Translations under genes and position numbers: made by a program
NCBI RefSeq assembly: GCF_002243515.1
Contig: NZ_CP022657.1
Span: 588,001 to 652,000, forward strand
DNA from: Tumebacillus algifaecis
Lineage (GTDB): Bacteria; Bacillota; Bacilli; Tumebacillales; Tumebacillaceae
Direction: 5' to 3'
DNA length: 64,000 bases
The notes under the pieces: model-generated
Database searches by the model: none
Seen by the model: the letters and a program-made list of their open reading frames with translations, nothing else
Told to the model about the DNA's origin: nothing
In this document: positions 24,752 through 35,600 of the stretch, piece by piece
Layout: each line of letters begins with the position of its first letter
How positions within the stretch are numbered: the stretch's first letter is position 1

Positions 24752-27700
24752 CAGCACAACTGAAAAAGTACATTTTGACTCAGGTCGCCAATCAGCAATT
24801 GTCAAAAGAAGAGGCGAAGAGTCTCCTTTTGGATCTGGCCGAAGCAGAAGCGGCGGGCAATAAGGACATCGCGATCATCGGGATGGCAGGCCGCTTCCCC
24901 AGAGCGAAGGACGCAGAAGAATTTTGGCAACTGTTGCGTGATGGGGAGAACTGCATTCGGGAATTTCCTGCCGACCGGGTGAAAGACAGTGCGCACGTGC
25001 TGTCCAACCCCTATTTTGCAGAATTTATTCTGGGCAATGCGATCAAGCCGGAAGATCTCCCGCACATTCACGCGAAGGCAGGCTATCTGGACGAGATTGA
25101 TAAATTTGATGCGGCGTTCTTCGGCATTCCGCCGACAGAAGCGCACTATATGGACCCCCAGCACCGCATGGCGTTAGAGGTAGCTTGGGAGGCGATGGAG
25201 GACGCGGGCTACGGCGGCGACGCGTTGGTAGGCAGCCGGACGGCCGTCTACATCGGGAAGGACAATACGAACTACCCGTACTATCGCCAGAGCTCGGAGA
25301 AGCATCCGATGCAGTTGACCGGGTCGTGGGAAAGCCTGATCGCCAGCCGTATCTCGCATCTCTTCGATTTTAAAGCGCCGTGCATGATGATCGACACCGC
25401 CTGCTCCGCAGGCTTGATCAGCGTGCATCTGGCGGCGCAGGCGCTGGTGGCAGGCGATTGTGAAATCGCGATCGCAGGCGGTGTGAACTTGTCGGTCAAC
25501 GGGGAGATGAAAGCCCGTTATCTCGAAGGCGGCGCGAGCATGGGCGATGTGGAGTCGGGCGATAGCAAAATCCGCACGTTCGATGCGAAAGCGAACGGCA
25601 CCGTCTGGGGAGAAGGTGTCGGGCTGGTCGTGCTCAAGCCGCTGCAACAGGCGATCGCCGATGGCGACCACATTCGGGCGATCATCAAAGGGAGCGCGAT
25701 CAACAATGACGGCGCCTCCAGCAGCATCACGGCTCCGAAGGCGGAAACGCAGGAGGCTGTCATCATCGATGCTTGGAAGAAGGCGGGCATTCCTCCGGAA
25801 TCGATCTCTTATATTGAAGCGCACGGCACGGGGACGGTGCTCGGCGACCCGATTGAAGTCAAAGGGTTGAGCAGTGCATTCCGCCGCTATACGGCACGCA
25901 AACAGTTCTGTGCGGTCGGTTCCTTGAAAACAAACACAGGACATATGGTCGGGGCGTCCGGTGTCGCTTCGCTGATCAAAGTCATCAAATCGATCGAACA
26001 CAAACAGATGGCGCCGACGATCAATTTCGCGACGCCAAATCCGTACATCAATTTCCCGGAAAGCCCGCTCTACGTCAACGATGTCCTGCAACCGTGGGTC
26101 ACCGATGGCACGCCGCGCCGTGCTGCGCTCAGCTCCTTCGGCTTTAGCCGCACCAACTGTCACATGGTGATCGAAGAGCCGCCGCAAGCTCAGGTGGCGG
26201 AAGCAAAACAGCCTCGCTATTGCCTGACCATCAGCGCCAAAAATGAAGAGGTCATGCAGGACTACCTACAACGCTATGCTCAATTTGTCGAAGGCGATGA
26301 GTGGAACGTAGCAGACCTCAGCTATACGAGCAACATCGGCCGCGGCCATTATGAATATCGCACCCTCATCGTGGCGGAGACGAAAGCAGAATTGCGCCAC
26401 CGCTTGGCGCAATTGCTCGCTACGGACAGTGCGACCACCGCGATCGAAGGCGTGTACAGCGGCTATTATCGAATCGTCAGCGAGAAGAAAGAGCATCGCG
26501 AAGCAGGCGAGATCAGCAAGCATGAGCGTGTGAACCTGAGTAAGTCGGTCAATGAAAAACTGACCGCCTATCTGCAACAAGGTTCTAACGATTTGTCCGC
26601 TCTGGACGAGATCTGCAAGCTGTACGTCCAAGGGGCCGATTTGAAGTGGGAGTCCTTCTATCAGGGCGAAGCGCGACGCAGAATTCCGGCGCCCGTCTAC
26701 CCGCTGCAAAGAACCAGATACTGGGCCAATCCGAAAATTAGCAAAGTGCGCCCGCAACAACAGGTGGCCTTGCATCCGCTGGTGGAACAGCAAGTCTCCA
26801 GTGCGGATGGGGAAATCTGCTACGAAACGACATTCCGCGTAAATGAAAAATGGGTCCTCAAGGACCATCGTATCGGCAACAAAGCGGTTCTGCCGGGCAC
26901 CAGCTACTTGGAGATGGTGCGGTTTGCGGCAGCCAAAGCGCTCGGGACGGAAAGCGTGGAGTTTACCGATGTGTTCTTCCTCGCTCCTTTGGTGGTGGAA
27001 GACGGAGCGGAGGCGCTGGTGCGCTTGACGCTGACGAAAAACACGACCGGATTTGCCTTTGCTGTGAAAAGTCTCCACGGCTCGAACGACTGGATTCCGC
27101 ATGTCGAAGGTCGGGTAGCGGGGATCGCCCAACAGCAGGAGCTGGCTGTGACCGACCTCGCCGCGCTGAAAAGCAAAGCCGATCAGGTGTTAGATCCCTA
27201 TTTGGAAAAGAACAGCAACGAAGTCTTTACGTTTGGCCCGCATTGGGATACCACGCGTGCCGTCTGGCAGATCGGCACCGAAACGCTGGCCCGTCTGCAA
27301 TTGCACGACAACTTGCAACATGAGCTCGATGTCATGCATCTGCATCCTTCCGTGCTCGACAATGCGGTCAACCTGACCAGCCAGAGCACAGGTACGTTCC
27401 TGCCGTTCATGTACAAAAAACTGCGCTTCTTCTCGCCGATGACGACTGAACTGTATACGCACATCCGCCTGCATACGGAGAAGACCAACAGCGAAACGAT
27501 GACCTACGATGTCGATCTGCTGGACGGTGCAGGGAATGTGTTGGCGCAAATCAGCAACTACACGACGAAACGGATGCATGACTTCTCAACGCTTGGCAGT
27601 GCGGACGAATCGGGCGCCTGCTTGCAACTGGCTTGGGTGCCGCGTGGAGAAATCACCAATACTGCGACCGACTATGACGGTCCGTGGGCGTTGCTGGCCA

Positions 27701-29619
27701 CCCCTGGCAAGCGAGCAATCGCCTTGGAACAGGCGCTTTCCGCTTCGGGCATCGAGGCGACCACCTACTATCTCTCGCCGCTCGCCGACGAGACAGGCGG
27801 CACGTTCACGCCCGATGAAGCAGGCTTGGATGCGATTTTGGCCAACGCCGAAGCGAGCGGGATCAAACGCATTCTGTTCGCCTGCGAGTACACGATGGAG
27901 GACGAAGAACGCGATCTGCTGTTGACCTCCGATGACGTGTTCCGCGCGCGTCGCCAAGTCGGTGTGGATGCGCTGTTCCATTTCTGCAGACGTTTGCTCA
28001 AGCGCAAGACGAAAGAGATGAACACGTTGAAAGTGTTGGTGCGTGATGCGTATGTTGCCGATGGCAGCGAGTCTGCAACTGCGCCGTTGTCTGCCTCCAC
28101 CGCGGCGTTGGCCCGGGTTATCGGTCAGGAATATCGCCATCTGAACGTGGACATTCTCGATGTTTCTGGCGCGGTGTCCGCACTTGATGTCATCCGCGAA
28201 AGCTTCCAAGGCGCCGGGCTGCGTGCTCTGCGCACGACAGGCGTGTACGTCGAGGAAATGCGCCCGCACCGTGTGGCACTTACCTCTGAGTTGGAACTGG
28301 AAACGGACGGGGTCTATGTGATTTCCGGCGGTTTAGGTGGACTGGGTCTGGCGATCGCCGAATTCTTGGCCGACAAAGGCAAGGCGAACGTGTTGCTGCT
28401 CGGACGCAGTCAGATCGCAGCTGCTGAGGACTGGGCCGCTTTAGCCACCTCCGAAGACCTGAAAACGAGCGAACGCTACGACCGTCTCCAGCGCTTGCAG
28501 TCGCGACTCGGCGCGCTGGAATACAGAGCGGTCGATGTGACCGATGCTGTTGCTGTCCAAAAGGTACATCAGGAGATCGAAAACCGCTTCGGCACGATTG
28601 CCGGGATCTTCCATGCTGCAGGCGTGGCTGGCGACGGATTTATCATGCTGAAAGAAGAACGCCAATACCATGATGTGTTAAATCCGAAGCTCGAAGGTTC
28701 GATGAACCTGATGCGCATCCTGCCGAACAACGGCAAAAGCTTCATGGTGCTGTTCTCGTCGATCCTCGGGGTCACAGGCGGCGAAGGGCAAGGGGACTAC
28801 AGCGCGGCCAACGCGTTCCTCGACTCTCTGGCCGACCTCGGCAGATCGGCTGGCTTGCAAGTGTCGGCGATGAACTGGCCGGAGTGGGACAACCTCGGCA
28901 TGTCGGCCGGGTTGAACCAACAGCGGGAGAACACCGTGTTCCATTCGGTCGACACAGACGTCGATTCGGTTGTGGCGGCGCTGGCGTTCCTCGACGAAAG
29001 CCCGTTCACCCCGATCTCGGTGGAAGCCGGTATGAAATGGCTGGAAAACTCGATCGTCAACCCGCAACGCCGCGTACTGCCGTCTGCGCTAAACGCCGCA
29101 CTGGGCGCGCAACTTGCCGAAAGCTTGCCGTTCCAATTGGCTCCCGAACTGCGGAAATTGCTGAGCGGTGCTCCGCAAGAAGTCGCCGCTGGAGCGGATG
29201 CGCAGCAGATGGAAATTCGAGAAATCACGATTCGCGGTGCGATGAATCCGACGGAGACGCAAGTGCTGCTCGGGAACGCGTTCGGCAATCTGCTCGGTTT
29301 GAACGAAATCGACATTTATGCGAGCTTCCAAGACATGGGCGGCAACTCGCTGATGACCACTCAGCTGTTGAAACTGATCGACAAACACTTCCCGGGGATG
29401 GTCGATATTTCCGACCTCTTCTCCTACCCATCGGTGAAAGAGATGGCCGATTTTATCGACGAAAGAACGGGCAAATCTACTTCCACCGAATCCGCTTCGA
29501 CTGCGGATCAGCCGGACGAGGATGATCTGATGAGCTTGATTGAACAGGAATTGGAGGGGACGGAGTATTTGGATGAGTTCAAAGCTCATCTAAACGGGAG
29601 GAAAGAAGATGGCAAATGA
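24748..29619 (+). CDS. AT-less PKS module KS-DH-KR-ACP (second)
   Basis: 1623 residues, starting at GTG 24748 within the previous stop (GTGA). A helical N-terminal docking-like segment (~1-35) is followed by KS (Cys219 in DTACSAG, EAHGTGT, KTNTGH), an AT-less linker ending PVYPLQRTRYW, and DH (His707, Asp871). KR follows (GGLGGLG near 1193, SSILG, Tyr1351 in GDYSAAN, AGDGF suggesting B-type), then ACP (Ser1534) and an acidic C-terminal tail. It repeats the chemistry of the preceding protein: malonate addition, ketoreduction and dehydration, giving a second double bond. Both DH domains have DxxxN where DxxxQ/H is usual, so activity should be checked. Confidence 0.92.
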   Translation: MTAQLKKYILTQVANQQLSKEEAKSLLLDLAEAEAAGNKDIAIIGMAGRFPRAKDAEEFWQLLRDGENCIREFPADRVKDSAHVLSNPYFAEFILGNAIKPEDLPHIHAKAGYLDEIDKFDAAFFGIPPTEAHYMDPQHRMALEVAWEAMEDAGYGGDALVGSRTAVYIGKDNTNYPYYRQSSEKHPMQLTGSWESLIASRISHLFDFKAPCMMIDTACSAGLISVHLAAQALVAGDCEIAIAGGVNLSVNGEMKARYLEGGASMGDVESGDSKIRTFDAKANGTVWGEGVGLVVLKPLQQAIADGDHIRAIIKGSAINNDGASSSITAPKAETQEAVIIDAWKKAGIPPESISYIEAHGTGTVLGDPIEVKGLSSAFRRYTARKQFCAVGSLKTNTGHMVGASGVASLIKVIKSIEHKQMAPTINFATPNPYINFPESPLYVNDVLQPWVTDGTPRRAALSSFGFSRTNCHMVIEEPPQAQVAEAKQPRYCLTISAKNEEVMQDYLQRYAQFVEGDEWNVADLSYTSNIGRGHYEYRTLIVAETKAELRHRLAQLLATDSATTAIEGVYSGYYRIVSEKKEHREAGEISKHERVNLSKSVNEKLTAYLQQGSNDLSALDEICKLYVQGADLKWESFYQGEARRRIPAPVYPLQRTRYWANPKISKVRPQQQVALHPLVEQQVSSADGEICYETTFRVNEKWVLKDHRIGNKAVLPGTSYLEMVRFAAAKALGTESVEFTDVFFLAPLVVEDGAEALVRLTLTKNTTGFAFAVKSLHGSNDWIPHVEGRVAGIAQQQELAVTDLAALKSKADQVLDPYLEKNSNEVFTFGPHWDTTRAVWQIGTETLARLQLHDNLQHELDVMHLHPSVLDNAVNLTSQSTGTFLPFMYKKLRFFSPMTTELYTHIRLHTEKTNSETMTYDVDLLDGAGNVLAQISNYTTKRMHDFSTLGSADESGACLQLAWVPRGEITNTATDYDGPWALLATPGKRAIALEQALSASGIEATTYYLSPLADETGGTFTPDEAGLDAILANAEASGIKRILFACEYTMEDEERDLLLTSDDVFRARRQVGVDALFHFCRRLLKRKTKEMNTLKVLVRDAYVADGSESATAPLSASTAALARVIGQEYRHLNVDILDVSGAVSALDVIRESFQGAGLRALRTTGVYVEEMRPHRVALTSELELETDGVYVISGGLGGLGLAIAEFLADKGKANVLLLGRSQIAAAEDWAALATSEDLKTSERYDRLQRLQSRLGALEYRAVDVTDAVAVQKVHQEIENRFGTIAGIFHAAGVAGDGFIMLKEERQYHDVLNPKLEGSMNLMRILPNNGKSFMVLFSSILGVTGGEGQGDYSAANAFLDSLADLGRSAGLQVSAMNWPEWDNLGMSAGLNQQRENTVFHSVDTDVDSVVAALAFLDESPFTPISVEAGMKWLENSIVNPQRRVLPSALNAALGAQLAESLPFQLAPELRKLLSGAPQEVAAGADAQQMEIREITIRGAMNPTETQVLLGNAFGNLLGLNEIDIYASFQDMGGNSLMTTQLLKLIDKHFPGMVDISDLFSYPSVKEMADFIDERTGKSTSTESASTADQPDEDDLMSLIEQELEGTEYLDEFKAHLNGRKEDGK

Positions 29620-32600
29620 GAAGGTTGACCTCAAGAAAGAGCTAACACGTTATCTTCTTGCCAAAGTGAAACAAAAAGATTTGGCACTCGATGTGGCGGT
29701 TGAGTATATCAAAGAACTGCAATCTATGTCTGGCCGCGAGTCGGAGTATATGGCGGTGGTGGGGTTGTCCTGCCGCTTTCCCGATGCGGACAATCCCGAC
29801 CAGTTCTGGGAAAACCTCGCCGCCGGCCGCAATTCGATCGGGAAGTTTCCTGCTTCCCGATCGGAGGATTGCCGTCGCATCGGCGAAGATCCTTCCCAGT
29901 TTATGCGTGCGGGCTTTCTGGAGTCGGTCGATCAGTTCGACCCCGAATACTTTAACATTCCGCCCCGTGTCGCCGTCAAAATGGACCCGTACCATCGATT
30001 GCTGCTCCAAGTCCTCATCGAAACGATCGAAGATGCGGGCTATCATCGCGGACAGCTAAAGGGTCGCGACATCGGCGTGTTCATCGGGAACGACCATACG
30101 CACCGTCTTGTCAATTCCTACCTGTCTTTCTTGTCGGAAGCAGATTTCACCGTGCTGACCGGGTCTTGGACAGGCGTGCTGGCCAGCCGTCTCTCCTATC
30201 TGTTAAATCTTCGTGGGCCTGCGCTGGTCGTGGACACCGCCTGTTCTTCCTCGCTGGTCGCTTTGGATTCGGCGATCAAAGCGATTCAACAAGGGGACTG
30301 TGAATCGGCGCTGGTCGGCGGGGCCAACCTGTTGCTCACGCCGGGGAATTTTGGAGTGGACGATATTCAGTCCGATCAGTTCATCGTGCGGGCGTTTGAC
30401 TACCGCGCCGAAGGCACCACTTGGGGCGAAGGCGTGGCGGCCGTCTATATCAAGCCGCTTTCAAAAGCGCTGGCCGACCGCGATCACATCTACGGTGTGA
30501 TTCGCGGGGTGGCGCTGAACAATGACGGCGCTTCGAACGGGATGACCGCGCCAAACGCCAGAGCACAGCAGGATGTGCTGTCCAAAGCGTGGGAGCGGGC
30601 CGCGATTCCGCCGGAGACGATCTCCTATATTGAAACGCATGGCACGGGGACGAAACTGGGAGACCCGATCGAAATCAAAGGTCTGGCCGGAGCGTTTTCG
30701 AAACACACCAAAAAGCGCCAATTCTGTGCGATCGGCTCGATCAAAACGAACATCGGGCACACGGTCGGCGCAGCAGGCATGGCGTCGCTGATCAAAGTGC
30801 TGTTGTCACTTCGGGAGCAAGCACTGCCGCCCAGCCTCAATTTTAGTCAGCCCAATCCCTTGATCGACTTTTGCAACAGCCCGGTCTACATCCAAGATGC
30901 GCTGTCCGACTGGAAGGCAGGGGAAACGCCGCGCCGAGCTGGGATCAGCTCGTTCAGTCTGTCGGGAACGAATGCGCACGTTGTTGTCGAGGAAGCACCT
31001 GCCGATACGAGAAGCGCAGGAAGTGCGGGATGGCAGCTCCTGCCTTTGTCCGCACGCTCCGAGGAACTGTTGCGCGAGACGGTGCTGCGCTACCTGCAAC
31101 ATGTGCGCAAGCATGCCGGACTGCGTTTGGAAGACATATGCTTTACGGCCAGCACGGGACGGGAGCATGAGCCCGTTCGTGCCGCCTTGCTCTGTCAGGA
31201 TGCGGAGGGACTGCGCGCTGGGTTGGAGTCTTTGTTCGAGACGCTGGCTTGCCGCGGTCAAGACGCAAGCAACGAGTCGGGCATCGTCAAGCAAGGGGAC
31301 AAGTTCTCGCTCTTTTTATCGCCTGATGGAGCGGTTGCCCATCAAGAAGCAGATGCGGAAGCGAACCGTCTCCTCACCATTTTGAGCGCACCTGAAGCGA
31401 GCAACGAGCGGAACACATGGGAAGCGTTATCCACAAGCTATGTCAAAGGCGCCTATGTACATTTCGACGCGCTGTACGAAGGACAGGCGGTAAAGCGCTG
31501 TTCCTTGCCGCCCCGCGTGTTTAAGAACCAGCGCTATTGGGATGAAACGCCGAAGGAAAAGGTGGCAACCCGTTCCCGCGATGCTGAAAGCGAACAGGAG
31601 CAGGTGCTCGACCCCGCGCAGCTGTGGGCGGAAGCGCAAACGGCTGCCTCCCGCTTAGCGGAAGGGGAGGCGTCTACAGGCCAAGTCGAGCAGTTTGTGG
31701 CCTGGGTTTGGTCGGAAGTGCTCGGGTATCCGAAGATTCAGCCGGGCGATGATTATTACGCGCTGGGCGGCGATTCGGTGACCGGACTGCGGATCATCCA
31801 AGGGATTAACGTCACGTTTGGCGTGGAACTGCCGATTTCGGTGCTGATGGGAACTCCGGTTTTCTCCGGCTTCGTCCAGCGGCTGAAAGATGAATTTGGC
31901 GTTGACGAGAAAAACTTGTCGGCCATCCAGCAGGTTCGCGATCAAACGGCCTCACCAGCGGTGAACCGTGCAGAACCGTTCCCGCTGTCCCCGGCACAGA
32001 GCAACATTTTCCTGACGGCCAGCTTACAGCCGTCCTCGCTCAGCTACAACGTGACGGGAACGAAGCGGATGAGCGGTGGCGCAGAATTGGCTACGGTGGA
32101 GGCGATTTTGCACCAACTGATCGAGCGACATGACAGTCTGCGCACCTCGTTTTATCTGGATGGTGAAACGCCCGTGCAGCGCGTGCATGACCGTGTCGAT
32201 TTCGCAGTCGAGCGCCGCGTGATCCAAGCGGACGATCAGAAAGCGCGGACGGAGCAGGTGCAGGACGAATTGAAAGAGTTTGTCCGGCCATTCGATTTGA
32301 GCAAGGCTCCTTTGATTCGAGCGAGATTTATCGAATTTGACGATGGCGAGTCCTATCTGGCCATCGATATGCATCATATCGTGACGGACGGAACTTCGAT
32401 GGGCGTTCTGTTTCACGACTATATGACCATAGAGGCGGGCAGGAAGTTACTGCCGCTTACGATGAGCTATCAGGATGCGGTGGAGTGGCTGATCGGTCGC
32501 CAAGCCGAACCGCGTTTTATGAAACAGCGCCAATGGTGGATCGATCAATTTGCAGAGGGCGTTCCGACGTTGAATCTGCCGACCGATCAACATCGACCGA

Positions 32601-35600
32601 CTGTGCGCGATTACCGAGGCGACCGGGTCTTCCATACGATTCCGAGCGAATTGACCCTGCAACTCAAGTCACTGGCGAAAACGTCGGGAGCGACTCTGTT
32701 CATGGTCTTGCTGGGCGCGTTCCATCATCTTTTGGCGCGTCTTGGCAACGAGCGAGATGTGGTGATCGGCACGCCCGTTTCGGGACGGACGCGGATGGAA
32801 TTCCAAAGCTTGGTCGGCATGTTTGTCAACACCCTGCCGATCAGAACGACATCGCAGGAAGCGGACACGTTCCTCGAATTTTTGGGCCAGTTGAAAACCA
32901 CCGTTTTGGGCGCTTATGAGCATCAGGATTATCCTTATGAATCGCTCCTTGAAGACATCAAGCCGGAACGCATTCCGGGACGCAATCCGTTGTTCGATGT
33001 GTATTTTGCACTCCAAAATATCGACATGGGATTGACCGGAAATGATGAGCAGTTCATCAGCTTCGAATCGGGAAGCTCCAAGTTCGACATGACGGTCAGC
33101 GCGCGGGAAACTGCCGATGGACTGCTGATCGAATGGGAATATGCGGAGTCGTTGTTCAACCGTCAGCGGATCGAGCGCATGGTGCACCAATTCCAAACAC
33201 TGCTTGAAGCGATCGTCGCTAGCCCCAAGCATACGCTCGGCGAATTGGAGTTTATCGCAGACAGCGAACGCAACCTGCTCTTGCAGGAGTGGAATGAGAC
33301 GGCGACCGCCTACCCGGGCGCGCGCGGGATTGTGCCGCTGTTTGAAGAGATCGTGGAGCGGCAGGGACAAGCGGTAGCGTTGCTCATGGATGAGCAAAAG
33401 ATGAGCTACGCCGAACTGAACGCGCTCAGCAATCGGATCGCCAGAGCGATTGTTGCACAAGGAGCACAACCGGGCATGGCTGTGGCTTTGCTCTTTGAGC
33501 GCTCGTTTGACATGATCGCAGCGATCCTCGGCGTGCTGAAAGCGGGATGCCACTACGTTCCGCTCGATACGGGATATCCGGCCGTCCGTCTGCAGGACAT
33601 GATGAAAGACAGCAAGGCCGCCCTGCTCGTGACACATCGTGCACTGGAAGCAACCGTTTTGGAAGGACAGGTCGGGGAACTTGCCGTGTTGAGTCTCGAC
33701 CAACTGCCCGCTACGTTATCCGATCACAATCTGGGGATCGAATCGGACGGAGCAGACCTCGCGTACATCGTGTATACGTCTGGTTCCACCGGTGTTCCGA
33801 AAGGCACGCTGATCCGTCAAGACGGCGTGGTTCGCGTGGTGCGCGATGCGGGGTACCTCACCATCGCGCCAGAAGATGTCTTGTTGCAGTTATCGAACTA
33901 TTCATTCGATGGTGCGACATTCGATCTGTTCGGAGCGCTGTTGAACGGTGCTAGTCTGGTCCTGCTCAACAAGCAGGAAGTGGTCGATCCCAAGCGGTTA
34001 GGTCAGGTCATTTCGCGACATGGCGTTTCGGTATTTTTCATCACGACGGCGCTGTTTAATGCGTTGGTGGATGCAAGTCCCGCATCACTGGACGGTGTGC
34101 GTGTGATCCTGTTTGGCGGGGAAGCGGCATCGTTGCACCATGTGCAGAAAGCGTTCGAACGCCTAGGCCCGAACCGTTTGTTCAATGTCTACGGTCCGAC
34201 CGAGACGACGGTGTTTGCCACCTATTATCCGATCCAAGAACTGCGTGACGATGAGGCATTGCCGATCGGCAAAGCGATTGGCAACACCACGCTGTATGTG
34301 CTCGATGATCAGATGCGTCTGCAACCGATCGGCGTGCCAGGCGAACTTTACATCGGCGGTGCCGGGCTCGCGGTCGGTTATCTGAACCAGCAACAGCTCA
34401 CAGCTGAACGTTTCGTCGAAAATCCGTTCCGAGCGGGCGACCGCTTGTATCGGACGGGCGATTTGGTCGCTTGGGGTGAAGATGGCTACCTCAGGTATCA
34501 CGGTCGTCGCGACCAGCAGGTGAAGCTGAGAGGATTCCGCATCGAATTGCCGGAGATCGAAGCGGCGGCGCGCAAACATCAATCGGTGCGCGAAGTCTGT
34601 GCTGGCGTTTACGAAAGCGCGACCGGGGCGCGCACCTTGACCTTATGGGTCGTCCCGGAACAGGAGCAGTCATTCGATGGGGACGCGTTGCGTCAAGCGC
34701 TGTCACTGCTGCTGCCGGAGTATATGGTGCCAACCTTCGTCGTCACCTTAGATGTCCTGCCAATCAATAAAAACGGAAAAATCGACAAAGCCGCACTGCC
34801 AGCACCTGAGCTGCGCCCCGATGCGGAACGTCGAGAGCCGCGCAACGAGCAGGAAGCGTTGCTGGTCGAAATCTGGACCGGAGTGCTCGGCGTGACACCA
34901 GGTATCGACGATAACTTCTTTGCGCTCGGCGGCGACTCGATCAAAGCGATCCAAGTCGTGGCGAAAGTACAAGCGGCTGGACTCGGCCTCGAGATGGGCG
35001 AACTGTTTCAGTATCCGACCGTCGAATCGCTGGCCCCACACCTGCAAGCTCAGCGCCAAACGGAAGCGGAACAAGGCGCGGTCACAGGCCCTTGCGCCCC
35101 GACTGTGATCCAATCTGCATTTTTGGAGCAAGAGACCCGAGCGGATCACTTCACACAAGCGATGTTGATCCAAGGTGTGCCGAGCTTGGATCGAGCCAAG
35201 CTTCAGACCGCATTGACAAAGCTCTGCCAGCATCATGATGCGTTGCGAATTGCCGTTGCGACAGATGGTAGCATGCGTTTACGTGAGCCAGAAGAAGGAA
35301 CGCTGTTCCATCTGGCCGACCTGCCTTCAGGCTTAGCGGAAAACGAACTGCGCGACGTGCTGGTTGAAGTTCAGCGTCAGATCGGTCTAGCGGATGGTCC
35401 GCTGGTCGTGGCTGCGATGAACGCTGAAGAAGGCAAACTTCTGCTCGCCATTCATCACATCGCGGTGGACGTCGTGTCTTGGAACTCCCTGTTGGAGGAT
35501 TTGGTGTCCCTGTTAGCCACTCCTGACCAGCCACTGCCGCTGAAAACGACGCCATTGCCCGTCTGGACCCAGTCTTTGCATGAATGGGCACAAAACGGAG

